A stretch of 54,006 nucleotides of DNA, taken from the NCBI GenBank assembly GCA_002441265.1, contig DJVQ01000043.1, positions 1 to 54,006 on the forward strand, written 5' to 3'. The stretch comes from Syntrophaceae bacterium UBA6252 (GTDB taxonomy: Bacteria; Desulfobacterota; Syntrophia; Syntrophales; UBA6807). The position numbers were made by a program, and so were the translations under genes. Every line of letters starts with the position of its first letter. Positions within the stretch are counted from its first letter, which is position 1. The notes under the pieces were generated by a model. The model ran no database searches. It was not told where the DNA came from and was given only the letters and a program-made list of their open reading frames with translations. Shown here piece by piece: positions 42,414-50,777 of this stretch.

Positions 42414-43700
42414 TTATTTCAGGCAGTAGAAGGCTTCCCTTCCCCTGTAGACCGCCGCTTTCCCCAGTTCCTCCTCGATCCGGAGGAGCTGGTTATACTT
42501 GGCGAGCCTTTCGCTCCGGGACACGGACCCGCTCTTGATCTGCCCACAGTTCATCGCGACGGCCACGTCGGCCATGTAAGTGTCCTCGGTTTCCCCGGAG
42601 CGGTGGGAGATGACGGTGGTGTACCCCGCCTCCTTCGCCGTCTGAATGGTCTCGAGGGTCTCCGAGAGGGTGCCGATCTGGTTCAGCTTGATGAGGATGG
42701 AATTGGCCACCCCGAGGTTGATTCCCCTTTCCAGGCGCTTGCGGTTGGTGACGAAGATGTCGTCGCCGACGATCTGGATCTTCTTCCCCAGGGCTTCGGT
42801 CATCATCTTCCAGCCGTCCCAGTCGTCCTCGGCGAGACCGTCTTCAATGGAAACGATGGGGTATTTCGCCACCAGGTCCTCGTAGAACCGGACGAGCTTC
42901 TCCGCCGACATCCGGGGCTTCTTCTCCGCCGCAAGGACGTAGACCCCCTTCTTATAGAAGGAGCTGGCCGCGCAGTCGAGGGCGATGGCGAGGTCCTTCC
43001 CGGGTTCGTACTTCGCCCGCACCATGGCTTCGAGGATCACCTCGACGGCCTCGGCGTTCGATTTCAGGTTGGGGGCGAACCCGCCCTCGTCCCCCACGCC
43101 GGTGTTGTATCCCTTGTCCTTGAGAACCTTCTTCAGGGTCTGGAACACCTCGCTGCACATCCGGAGGCCCTCCCGGAAATTCGGGGCGCCAAGGGGCATG
43201 ATCATGAATTCCTGGATGTCCACGTTGTTGTCCGCGTGCTGCCCGCCGTTGAGAATGTTCATCATGGGAACGGGAATGTCCTTGGCGGCGCACCCGCCGA
43301 TGTACCGGTACAGGGGAACCCCGAAATATTCGGCCGCAGCCTTGGCGCAGGCCATGGACACGCCGAGAATGGCATTGGCGCCGAGATTGCCCTTGTTCTC
43401 CGTCCCGTCGAGTTCGATCATGGTCCGGTCGATCTCCCGCTGGGCGAAGGCGTCCATGCCGAGCAGGGCCGGCCCGATCCGCTGGATGACGTTCTCCACC
43501 GCCTTCTGAACCCCTTTTCCGAGATACCGTGTCTTGTCCCCGTCCCGAAGCTCGAGCATCTCGTGTTCGCCCGTGGAGGCCCCCGAGGGCACCGAGGCCC
43601 GTCCCACCACCTCGGAATCCAGGGTCACTTCCACTTCCACCGTGGGATTTCCTCTCGAATCCAGAATCTCCCTCGCATAGACATCGATGATTTCCATCAT
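42414..43700 (-). CDS. eno: Enolase
   Basis: 428 residues, normal length. Interconverts 2-phosphoglycerate and phosphoenolpyruvate. Starts MMEIIDVYAREILDSRGNPTVEVEV. Catalytic and metal sites are in GVGDEGGFAPNLKSN, ALDCAASSFY, SIEDGLAEDDWDGW, QIVGDDIFVTN, LIKLNQIGTLSET and ISHRSGETEDT. AGGAGGAA precedes the double ATG at 43700/43697; a longer frame to 43721 would include the RBS and is rejected. Confidence 0.97.
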   Translation of the reverse strand: MMEIIDVYAREILDSRGNPTVEVEVTLDSEVVGRASVPSGASTGEHEMLELRDGDKTRYLGKGVQKAVENVIQRIGPALLGMDAFAQREIDRTMIELDGTENKGNLGANAILGVSMACAKAAAEYFGVPLYRYIGGCAAKDIPVPMMNILNGGQHADNNVDIQEFMIMPLGAPNFREGLRMCSEVFQTLKKVLKDKGYNTGVGDEGGFAPNLKSNAEAVEVILEAMVRAKYEPGKDLAIALDCAASSFYKKGVYVLAAEKKPRMSAEKLVRFYEDLVAKYPIVSIEDGLAEDDWDGWKMMTEALGKKIQIVGDDIFVTNRKRLERGINLGVANSILIKLNQIGTLSETLETIQTAKEAGYTTVISHRSGETEDTYMADVAVAMNCGQIKSGSVSRSERLAKYNQLLRIEEELGKAAVYRGREAFYCLK

Positions 43701-43822
43701 GGGTTCCTCCTGCCGATTCAATCAGTTTCAATGACGAGAGCCATCGGAGCTCTCCGACGAAAACACCTTATACGAGTGAGGAATCGTTTTCAAGGGTTCT
43801 TTGGGCGGGGCCCTTTCCGGAA

Positions 43823-43850
43823 TTGACAATCCCGGCGGCGGCGCTATATA
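43823..43850 (+). promoter_or_regulatory. Sigma-70-like promoter facing the REP/hairpin region and ArsR gene
   Basis: TTGACA, a 16-base spacer and TATATA (or TATAGT with an 18-base spacer). It faces away from enolase. A transcript would cross about 455 bp of repeats and hairpins before the arsR-type start. Confidence 0.55.
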
Positions 43851-43861
43851 GTGCCCCTTAT

Positions 43862-44299
43862 CCGCGGGAACCGGGGCCGGAATCGGCGGACAGCGGCCCG
43901 ATGTAGTCCGGCCCTTCAGGGCCGGCGGCGCCTTGTCGTGAACGATCACCGTCAAGAGGCGCGGGACGGTTTTGGAGGCGAATAAGCGCCTTTTCGCTCA
44001 CGGTTCCTTTCGAAGTGGAACGTCCGCAACACCGCATGTCCGAGCCTGATAACCCGACAGGGCAAATCCGCGGTGTTGCAGTGGAGCGAGAAAAATGGAA
44101 CCGTCGAAAAGCGGTTCCTGAGCCGGAAAACCCCGTCCGCGCCCCCGGAACCGCCGCGTCAAACGGCGCCCTGTTCCCACCGGGGTTGAAGCCTCGGACT
44201 ACATCCGGAGGTCCGCGGAAACCGAAGCCGGAATCGGCGGGCAGCGGCCCGCGATGTATTCCCGCACCGGGGGCGAAAGAAACGACCCCGAAGGGTCGG
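43862..44299. repeat. REP/BIME-like repeat cluster with a duplicated 40-45 bp block
   Basis: REP hairpins: CCGGCCCTTCAGGGCCGG preceded by GATGTAGT (43900-43925), an inverted copy CCGGGGTTGAAGCCTCGG followed by ACTACATC (44180-44205) and a decayed copy CGACCCCGAAGGGTCGG (44283-44299). A block from CCGCGG through CCGGAATCGGCGG.CAGCGGCCCG occurs at about 43862-43900 and again at 44213-44251. The same hairpins lie inside the Rhs gene at 1.05-1.23 kb. No ORF is credible here. Confidence 0.75.
44026..44079. repeat. Nested inverted repeat between the REP copies
   Basis: GCAACACCGC (44026-44035) is the exact complement of GCGGTGTTGC (44070-44079), with an inner CCTG...CAGG stem. Outer, imperfect arms (TTTTCGCTCACGGTTCC and GAGCGAGAAAAATGGAACCGT) extend it to about 43990-44107. 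It could fold as an RNA in a transcript from the 43823 promoter, or be a second mobile palindromic unit. Confidence 0.55.
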
Positions 44300-44315
44300 A
44301 TGAAAGAAAGAGGAA

Positions 44316-44729
44316 ATGAAGGATTTCACCCAGGTCATGAAAGCCCTCTCCGACCCGAACCGGGTCCGGCTCCTGAAGATGCTCCAGGTGCGGCCCCTGT
44401 GCGTCTGCGAGATCCAGGCGGTTCTCAGCATCGCCCAGCCGACGGTATCGAAGCACCTGAAGATCCTCGAAAACGCCGGCCTGGTGACCAGCAGCAAGGA
44501 TGGGCTCTGGGTCAATTACTCTCTTTCCGCCGGGGAAAAGAATCCCTACGCCGCCACGCTTCTGGGCAACCTTCGCCACTGGCTGTCAGGCGACCCGGAG
44601 GTGATGCCCGCCACCGGCGCCGCCTGCACCGTCCGCCGCACGGAGATCCAGAAGAAAAGCGTGAAACGGCCGGGAGGGAGAAAAAAACCCGGTCGTAGGC
44701 CCGGAAGGCCTCGGTCTCTCGAGGGGTAA
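44316..44729 (+). CDS. ArsR-family transcriptional repressor
   Basis: 137 residues. Winged-helix core: MKALSDPNRVRLLKMLQVRPLCVCEIQAVLSIAQPTVSKHLKILENAGLVTSSKDGLWVNYSLS. The CVC in LCVCEI matches the alpha-3 metal-binding motif of As/Cd-type ArsR sensors. A basic tail of about 30 residues (KKSVKRPGGRKKPGRRPGRPRS) is unusual and may add DNA contacts. No resistance gene is adjacent; a target could be the Get3/ArsA operon 10 kb away or a gene elsewhere. The stop codon lies in the T-tract of the converging ATPase terminator. Confidence 0.88.
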   Translation: MKDFTQVMKALSDPNRVRLLKMLQVRPLCVCEIQAVLSIAQPTVSKHLKILENAGLVTSSKDGLWVNYSLSAGEKNPYAATLLGNLRHWLSGDPEVMPATGAACTVRRTEIQKKSVKRPGGRKKPGRRPGRPRSLEG

Positions 44730-44761
44730 AAAAAACGGCGGCAGGTCATCGCCGGCCGCCG
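44728..44761 (-). terminator. Intrinsic terminator of the V/A-type ATPase operon
   Basis: On the minus strand CGGCGGC (44761-44755), a 12-base loop, GCCGCCG (44742-44736) and eight Ts. It is a textbook rho-independent terminator 24 bases after the last operon gene, and its T-tract overlaps the convergent arsR-type stop codon. Confidence 0.85.
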
Positions 44762-44784
44762 CAACGGGAACTGGGGCCGCGCCG

Positions 44785-45096
44785 TCAGCGGCCGCCCTGG
44801 ACGGCTTCCAGAATGGAGCGGACTTCCTTCTCCCGCTTCTCCGGGGCCGTCGCCCGGATCTGGGCCGTCCTCTTTTCCGAGGTGTCCCGTCTCGCCCTGG
44901 ATTCCTCGTCCGCCGCCTGGAGAATCAGCCGCTTTTCCTTTTCGATGTCTTCCATGGGGATTTCCGCGCCGAGGATTTCCTTCGACTTCCGCCTCGCATC
45001 CTCCAGGGTCTTCCGCGCCTTCTCCTTCGCCCCTTCGAGGATCTTTTCCGCTTCCTTTTCTATCTTCCCGATGGTCGTTCCGATTTCTTCCGCCAT
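44785..45096 (-). CDS. V/A-type ATPase peripheral stalk subunit (G/H-like coiled coil)
   Basis: 103 residues, almost entirely charged heptads (IGKIEKEAEKILEGAKEKARKTLEDARRKSKEILGAEI), a long coiled coil like archaeal AhaH / Thermus G subunits that pair with subunit E. A GGAGGAGG RBS precedes the ATG. In most such operons the stalk gene comes first; here it is last, after the DUF61-like gene. Confidence 0.75.
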   Translation of the reverse strand: MAEEIGTTIGKIEKEAEKILEGAKEKARKTLEDARRKSKEILGAEIPMEDIEKEKRLILQAADEESRARRDTSEKRTAQIRATAPEKREKEVRSILEAVQGGR

Positions 45097-45124
45097 GGAT
45101 CCTTCCTCCTCCCGGAACGGATTG

Positions 45125-45556
45125 TCATACCAGAAACAGATACTGGGTGGACGATTTCAAAAGCCTCCTGATCGCGGGAAGCTGCGCCCGGGACAGGTAG
45201 ATCTCATCACCCTCGCGGTCCACGGGCATCCCGAGAAGGGTCCCGAGGACCTTTTCCTCCACACCCGTTTTCGTCCGCACCGTCATTTGCCGGGATTCCC
45301 CGGACACTTCGATGAGAATGGGAAGAAGGAGTTCCTCCCTTTCCCACTCCTCCAGCATGGATGCGAGCCGCAGGAGCTCGCTTTTCCGGAAGTGGTGCTC
45401 CCCCCCGTCCTGGCAGGATACGAAGGGGGTGTCCTCCCGGAGGAGCGCCGCAAGGGTCTTTCTCGCCCGGGGGGCTTGGGTGTTGAGGATCCGAAGATCC
45501 TCCGCGACGCCCCCGTCCAGCCACCGGTCCCGCAGGAAATCTCCGTCAATAGGCAT
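45125..45556 (-). CDS. DUF61/UPF0216-like protein within the ATPase operon
   Basis: 143 residues, soluble. ARKTLAALLREDTPFVSCQDGGEHHFRKSELLRLASMLEEWEREELLLPILIEVS matches the pattern I know from the UPF0216 (DUF61) family, which is mainly archaeal (P-R-x-L-x-x-L-L-x-E...DG...H.F.K.EL..LA...P...LPI.iE). Function unknown. The start overlaps the subunit D stop by 11 bp, so it is co-translated with the ATPase. It could be an assembly or regulatory factor. Confidence 0.65.
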   Translation of the reverse strand: MPIDGDFLRDRWLDGGVAEDLRILNTQAPRARKTLAALLREDTPFVSCQDGGEHHFRKSELLRLASMLEEWEREELLLPILIEVSGESRQMTVRTKTGVEEKVLGTLLGMPVDREGDEIYLSRAQLPAIRRLLKSSTQYLFLV

Positions 45557-46196
45557 AGGCCTCCCGCTTCTCGATGAGAAGCTTGACGTACTTGAGCCGC
45601 GCCCCTTCCTCCCTGTCCCGTTCCTCGAACTTCATGTTGAGGTACCGGATGGTCCCATGGAGGCTGGGGATGACGTTGTATTCCAGGGCGTTGTTGATCC
45701 GCTTCACCTTGTTGATCTCCGCCCCCAGGAGTTCCAGGGAGTTCTCCAGCTCCGCCAGTTCGATGATCGATTCGAGACAGCGCCTGGCCACGGAAAGGGT
45801 GTCCTCCTCGATGGCGGTCATCCCCGGCCGGACGGCGGTCCGCGCCGCCACTCCCGTGTCCTTTTCCACATCAAAGATGGGGATCCGCACGCCGGCCACG
45901 TTCCGGGTCCTCCCTGTCATCTTCAGGGGCATCTCCAGGGCGAAGAGCGCCTTTTCGAGGTTCTCCGATCCGAGATAGCCCGCGGTCACCGACAGTGCCC
46001 GGTAGGCTTCGTTGAATTCGCTCACCAGCCGTTCCTTGACGACGGCGCACTCCTTGACCGTTTCGAGAAACTCCATGACCAGGATCGAGAGGCGGTCCTT
46101 CATGATCTTCTGGATCCGGGTGGCCAGCCGGAATCTCCGCTTCAGCCGGGCCAGCTCGATTTTCGTCGGTCTCGTTACCTGGATCTTGGCCCCCAT
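45546..46196 (-). CDS. ntpD: V/A-type ATP synthase subunit D
   Basis: 216 residues. Central rotor shaft. Two long helices frame the protein (VTRPTKIELARLKRRFRLATRIQKIMKDRLSILVMEF and ELENSLELLGAEINKVKRINNALEYNVIPSLHGTIRYL), the family signature. It starts one base after the subunit B stop. Confidence 0.94.
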   Translation of the reverse strand: MGAKIQVTRPTKIELARLKRRFRLATRIQKIMKDRLSILVMEFLETVKECAVVKERLVSEFNEAYRALSVTAGYLGSENLEKALFALEMPLKMTGRTRNVAGVRIPIFDVEKDTGVAARTAVRPGMTAIEEDTLSVARRCLESIIELAELENSLELLGAEINKVKRINNALEYNVIPSLHGTIRYLNMKFEERDREEGARLKYVKLLIEKREAYAY

Positions 46197-46197
46197 G

Positions 46198-47601
46198 TCA
46201 CTGCGCCTTTCCTTTCTTCGGCAGGTATTTCTGGATGTATTTCTCCTGGATCAGCTTGAGGTCCTCCCGGGGGATCATGGAGAATATGTTCCAGGCGATT
46301 TCCAGCGTCTCCTCCACCGTTCTCCGCTCGAATTCCCCCTGGGAGATGAACTCCCTCTCGAAGCGGTCCGCTGCGGAAAGGTAGATCCGGTCCCGGTCGC
46401 TCAGGGCGTCCGAGCCGATGACCGTGGAGATCTCCCGGAGGTAGTTCCCCTCGGCGTACATGGCGTAGGACTGCATGAACACGTTGTTGTGGTCCTCCCG
46501 GGTGTTCCCCTCGCCGATCCCCTCCTTCATCATCCGGGAGAGGGAGAGGAAGACGTCGATGGCTGGGTAGATCCGCTTCCGTTCCAGGGGCCGGGAAAGG
46601 ACGATCTGCCCTTCCGTGATGTACCCCGTCAGGTCGGGGATGGGGTGGGTGATGTCGTCGTCGGGCATGGTCAGGATGGGGAGGATGGTCACGGAGCCTT
46701 CCTTCCCGGAGATTCTCCCCGCCCGCTCGTACATGGTCGCCAGGTCGGTGTACATGTACCCCGGGTATCCCCGGCGGCTGGGGATTTCTCCCCGCATGGC
46801 CGCCAGCTCCCGGAGGGCGTCGCAGTAGTTCGTGATGTCGGTGAGGACGACGAGGACGTGCATGTCCCGCTCCCAGGCCAGGTATTCCGCCGCCGTCAGG
46901 GCGAGCCGCGGCGTGGAAAGGCGTTCGATGACCGGGGAGGAGGCGGTGTTGATGAAGCCCACGGCCCGGTTCAGGGCCCCCGTCTCCTCGAGGTTGGCGA
47001 TGAAGTAGGCCGCGTCGTCGAAGCTCACGCCGATGGCGGCGAAGACGATGGCGAACTCCTCGGCCTTCCGTTTCAGGGCCGCCTGCCGGACGATCTGCGC
47101 GGCGATCCGGTTGTGGGGAAGGCCCGACCCGCTGAAAAGGGGAAGCTTCTGTCCCCGGACAAGGACGTTCAGTCCGTCCATGACCGAAATCCCCGTCTCG
47201 ATGAACTCCGCCGGCGGCATGCGGGAGGCGGGATTGGCGGGAACGCCGTTGATGTCGTGGTACGCGCTGGCCACGATGGACGGCCCCCCGTCGATGGGGT
47301 TGCCGCTGCCGTCGAAGATCCGGCCCAGGATGTCCGGTGAAACGGGAAGCTTCAGCGTCTCCCCCCGGTACCGGACGCGGCTGTTCAGGAGGTCCACTTC
47401 GCTCACCCCCCCGAACACCTGGACGACCGTCGTCGTCTTTCCGACCTCGATGACCTGGCCGACCCGGTTCTCGCCGGTTCCCAGCTGCACTTCCACGATT
47501 TCGTTGTACCGGATTCCGGGAATGCTTTCGATGACCAGAAGGGAGCGGCGGGCCGTGCTGATGGCCTTCGTCTCCCGCGTGAAGAGCTGCCTCGCTTCCA
47601 T
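46198..47601 (-). CDS. ntpB: V/A-type ATP synthase subunit B
   Basis: 467 residues. Non-catalytic nucleotide-binding subunit: it lacks a standard P-loop and has SGSGLPHNRIAAQIVRQA, VVLTDITNYCDALREL and RRGYPGYMYTDLATMYERAG. Its start overlaps the subunit A stop by one base (TAATG). Confidence 0.96.
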   Translation of the reverse strand: MEARQLFTRETKAISTARRSLLVIESIPGIRYNEIVEVQLGTGENRVGQVIEVGKTTTVVQVFGGVSEVDLLNSRVRYRGETLKLPVSPDILGRIFDGSGNPIDGGPSIVASAYHDINGVPANPASRMPPAEFIETGISVMDGLNVLVRGQKLPLFSGSGLPHNRIAAQIVRQAALKRKAEEFAIVFAAIGVSFDDAAYFIANLEETGALNRAVGFINTASSPVIERLSTPRLALTAAEYLAWERDMHVLVVLTDITNYCDALRELAAMRGEIPSRRGYPGYMYTDLATMYERAGRISGKEGSVTILPILTMPDDDITHPIPDLTGYITEGQIVLSRPLERKRIYPAIDVFLSLSRMMKEGIGEGNTREDHNNVFMQSYAMYAEGNYLREISTVIGSDALSDRDRIYLSAADRFEREFISQGEFERRTVEETLEIAWNIFSMIPREDLKLIQEKYIQKYLPKKGKAQ

Positions 47602-49355
47602 TACATCCCTCCTTCACGGGTTGTCAGGGCCTTCTCCATGTCCGACCAGAGGTCTTTGATGTATTTGTCGAATTCTTCGAGAGGAACGTCCTTCATCCGC
47701 GAAATCCTCGGAACGATCTTGAGCTGCGAGATCTCGCTGACGAGCATGCCCTGCTCGGAGAGTTCCCTGGCCACGTCGCCGAACCGGATGATGGTGGCGA
47801 GCATGAGGTGGCCCCGCGCCGGGGGCGTGTAGGTGTCCACCGGGTGGTAGGCGCTCTGCATGAGGAAGTCCTCCCGGATCATCCGGGCGATGAGGAGCAG
47901 GAGACGGTCGTTCTCGGGAAGGGCCTCCGGGCCGACGAGGCGGACGATTTCCTCCAGTTCCGCCTCCCGCTGGAGGGTCACCAGGGCCCGGTCCCGGACG
48001 GCATGGTACTCGGGATTGACTTCCTGCTTCCACCATTTGCCCACCGAATCGGAATAGAGGCTGTAACTCTGGAGCCAGTTGATCGTTGGGAAGTGGCGCC
48101 GGTTCGCCAGGGCCACGTCGAGGGAGTACAGGGCGTCCACGATCCGGAGCGTCGACTGGGTGACGGGCTCGCTGAAGTCCGCCCCCGGCGGGCTGACCGA
48201 ACCGATGACGGTGGCCGAACCGGTCCGCTCCGGCAGTCCCATGCACTCCACCCTTCCCGAGCGTTCGTAGAAGGTGGCGAGCCGGGACCCCAGGTACGTG
48301 GGAAACCCTTCCTCGCCGGGCGTTTCCTCGAGACGGGCCCCGATTTCCCGCATGGCTTCCGCCCACCGGGAGGTGGAATCGGCGACCAGGAGGACGTCGT
48401 AGCCCATGTCCCGGAAATATTCCGCCATGGTGACCCCGATGAAGATGCTGATCTCCCGGGCCACGACGGGCATGTTGGACGTGTTGGCGATGAAGATCTC
48501 CTTTTCCTGGAGAAGGCGGTCCGTGCCGGGGTCCCGGAGCTTCTTGAAACTGTGGAGAACGTCGGCCATCTCGTTTCCACGCTCGCCGCAGCCCACGTAG
48601 ATGTTGAGCTGGGTCTGGGACCACCGGGCCATCTGCTGGAGCGCCACCGTCTTTCCCGTGCCGAATCCCCCTGGGATGGCGGCCTTGCCCCCCAGGGCGA
48701 GGGGAAAGAGGTAGTCGATGATCCGGGTCCCCGTGACAAGAAGATTCACCGGATCGAGCCGGCGCTTGTAGAGGCGGGGTTTTCTCGCGGGCCACCGCTG
48801 CATCAGGGTGAGGGGCTTCCTGTCCCCGTTTTCCTCGAGGACGGCGATCGTGTCGAGGACGGTGAATCTCCCCTTGTGGATCTCCAGGATCTTCCCGCCC
48901 CTGCCGATGGGCACCATGATCCGGTGCTCGATGAGCCCCGTTTCGGGGACCGTTCCGATGATGTCCCCCTCATGAACCGTGTCCCCCGCCTTCACGGTGG
49001 GGTTGAACTCCCACTTCTTGTTCCGGTCCAGGGCATCGGTGCGGATCCCCCTGAGGAGGAAATCCCCGACGTCTTCGATCATCGTGACGAGCGACCGCTG
49101 GACCCCGTCGTAGATGTTTCCCACCATGCCGGGTCCGAGTTCGCACATGAGGATTTCACCGGTCCCCACGACGGGTTCCCCCACACGGAGCCCCACTGTG
49201 TCCTCGTAGACCTGGATCACCGCCTTGTCCTGCTCGAGGCCGATGATCTCACCGGTGAGCCGCTCCTCCCCCACGTCCACGACCTCGTAGACCTGGGAAC
49301 CCCGCATCTCCTCGGCGATGACGACGGGACCTGAAACTCTCCAAATCCTTCCCAT
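47601..49355 (-). CDS. ntpA: V/A-type ATP synthase catalytic subunit A
   Basis: 584 residues. Catalytic subunit with the P-loop GGFGTGKT (229-236), the catalytic acid in YVGCGERGNEMADVL, and ADSTSRWAEAMREIGARLEETPGEEGFPTYLGSRLA. It starts MGRIWRVSGPVVIAEEM and carries the bulge domain (about 115-185) that separates A from F1-beta. The gene order F-A-B-D around it is the standard prokaryotic V-type arrangement. Confidence 0.97.
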   Translation of the reverse strand: MGRIWRVSGPVVIAEEMRGSQVYEVVDVGEERLTGEIIGLEQDKAVIQVYEDTVGLRVGEPVVGTGEILMCELGPGMVGNIYDGVQRSLVTMIEDVGDFLLRGIRTDALDRNKKWEFNPTVKAGDTVHEGDIIGTVPETGLIEHRIMVPIGRGGKILEIHKGRFTVLDTIAVLEENGDRKPLTLMQRWPARKPRLYKRRLDPVNLLVTGTRIIDYLFPLALGGKAAIPGGFGTGKTVALQQMARWSQTQLNIYVGCGERGNEMADVLHSFKKLRDPGTDRLLQEKEIFIANTSNMPVVAREISIFIGVTMAEYFRDMGYDVLLVADSTSRWAEAMREIGARLEETPGEEGFPTYLGSRLATFYERSGRVECMGLPERTGSATVIGSVSPPGADFSEPVTQSTLRIVDALYSLDVALANRRHFPTINWLQSYSLYSDSVGKWWKQEVNPEYHAVRDRALVTLQREAELEEIVRLVGPEALPENDRLLLLIARMIREDFLMQSAYHPVDTYTPPARGHLMLATIIRFGDVARELSEQGMLVSEISQLKIVPRISRMKDVPLEEFDKYIKDLWSDMEKALTTREGGM

Positions 49356-49380
49356 AGCGAGCGCCTCTCTTCCCTTTGTT

Positions 49381-49737
49381 TTAGATTTCCACGTTGAAAC
49401 CGATGAGGCTCCTTGTCAACCGGCTGTAGTACCGCCGGATATCCTGCTTCTCCTCCCGGTACCTGGCGGGATACTCGATGACCACCGTCCGGACCCGCTT
49501 CCCCGCCCGGAGTTTCCTCGCCATGTCCCGGACGAAGTCCATCCACTCGTCGGGAACGAGGATCAGTCCGACGGAAGGATCTCCGGTCAGTTCGGAGAAG
49601 GCCGTCCGGAGTTTTTCCCGGAGCGCCCGGTCGTCCTCGTCGAAAACCACGTACTTCCGGATGCCCGTCAGGCGGAGGAGGCTCACCTCGTCCCGGCTCC
49701 CGATGACGGCGATCTGAAAATCGTCCATTCCTCTCAT
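49381..49737 (-). CDS. ntpF: V/A-type ATP synthase subunit F
   Basis: 118 residues from the ATG at 49737, which overlaps the subunit C stop (ATGA); an ATG at 49728 is possible. QIAVIGSRDEVSLLRLTGI is the Rossmann-like N-terminus of rotor subunit F, with GLILVPDEWMDFVRD and VVIEYP. The C-terminal helix is DIRRYYSRLTRSLIGFNVEI. Confidence 0.9.
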   Translation of the reverse strand: MRGMDDFQIAVIGSRDEVSLLRLTGIRKYVVFDEDDRALREKLRTAFSELTGDPSVGLILVPDEWMDFVRDMARKLRAGKRVRTVVIEYPARYREEKQDIRRYYSRLTRSLIGFNVEI

Positions 49738-50777
49738 GCGGCCACCACCATGAAATCCCGGATTTCCCCCAGGGGAACCCCGTCGTGGAGAACCCTGAAG
49801 ATCATCCTCAGGTTCCTGATTTCCTGTTCCTTGACGATGAGATACCACAGGAGCGCGCAGGGGGACATGACCCTCGGGGCGAGGAGCTGCCGCACGGTCC
49901 GGTACAGGTTGCGGTTCAGTGTCTGATCGATGATGCCGAAGGACTTCCCCTTCTCGAACCCCCTGGCCAGGTCCTGAGCGGCATATTCGTATTCCGTGCC
50001 CGCCAGTCTCGCGACGATCTCCCCCGGGGCCAGCGACAGGAAATCCCGGAGGAAGCCTTCGTCGAGGAGATGGCCGCCCTTCAGGAAAACGCCCTCGGCG
50101 ACCGCCCCCGTCCCCCCGGTCACCAGCCGGAAGGCCGTGCGAAGGTTTTCATAGTCGATGAAAATCCCCTGGACCCGGGCCAGAAGAACCCCCTCGTCCA
50201 TCCCCCGGAGCGTCTTCATCCATTTTTCGTTGTAGCTCCGGTCGAGCACCCGCTCCATATCGAGGATCACCCTTTCGTCCAGTTCCCGGATCTCGGCAAT
50301 GAGATCGGCGTATTCCCCGAGTCCCGCCGCCCGGAGAAGCGCGGCGAGTTCGGCGATCGACTTCACCCGGGACAGTTCCTCCGTGAGCCCCTCGTCGCGG
50401 AGGGGCCCCAGCGGCACCGGGGTGAAGGACTTCTCCCCGTGGACGGCCCGAAGGGCCAGTTTAACGTTGAGAAGATCGAACCGCTGGAGGAAAACCCGGA
50501 GCATTTCCCCGATTCCCCTGGGAAGGGAGAAACGGCGGATCCGGTCCAGTTTGCCGGCGAGGGACTTCCAGAGCCGTTCCTCGACTTCGGGAAAGGTTTT
50601 CCACGGCTCTTCCCGGAGGGCCTCCCCTACGTCCGTGTCGCGGATGGCTTCCAGGGCATCCTGGGGCGTCTTCGCCCGCTGGAGAATGACGGAAAGATGG
50701 TCCCCCTGGACTCCCCGGGCCTCTTCCCCCTTCACGTAGGCCGACAGAAAGGCGTAACGGGTGCTGGTCAGGTTCAA
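49734..50777 (-). CDS. ntpC: V/A-type ATP synthase subunit C
   Basis: 347 residues. Funnel-shaped collar linking the shaft to the K ring; helical throughout, with TRYAFLSAYVKGEEAR at the start and the repeated FDLLNVKLALRA / DYENLRTAFR pattern of the family. The start codon is TTG, overlapping the subunit E stop (TTGA), with AAGGGG upstream. Confidence 0.9.
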   Translation of the reverse strand: MNLTSTRYAFLSAYVKGEEARGVQGDHLSVILQRAKTPQDALEAIRDTDVGEALREEPWKTFPEVEERLWKSLAGKLDRIRRFSLPRGIGEMLRVFLQRFDLLNVKLALRAVHGEKSFTPVPLGPLRDEGLTEELSRVKSIAELAALLRAAGLGEYADLIAEIRELDERVILDMERVLDRSYNEKWMKTLRGMDEGVLLARVQGIFIDYENLRTAFRLVTGGTGAVAEGVFLKGGHLLDEGFLRDFLSLAPGEIVARLAGTEYEYAAQDLARGFEKGKSFGIIDQTLNRNLYRTVRQLLAPRVMSPCALLWYLIVKEQEIRNLRMIFRVLHDGVPLGEIRDFMVVAA

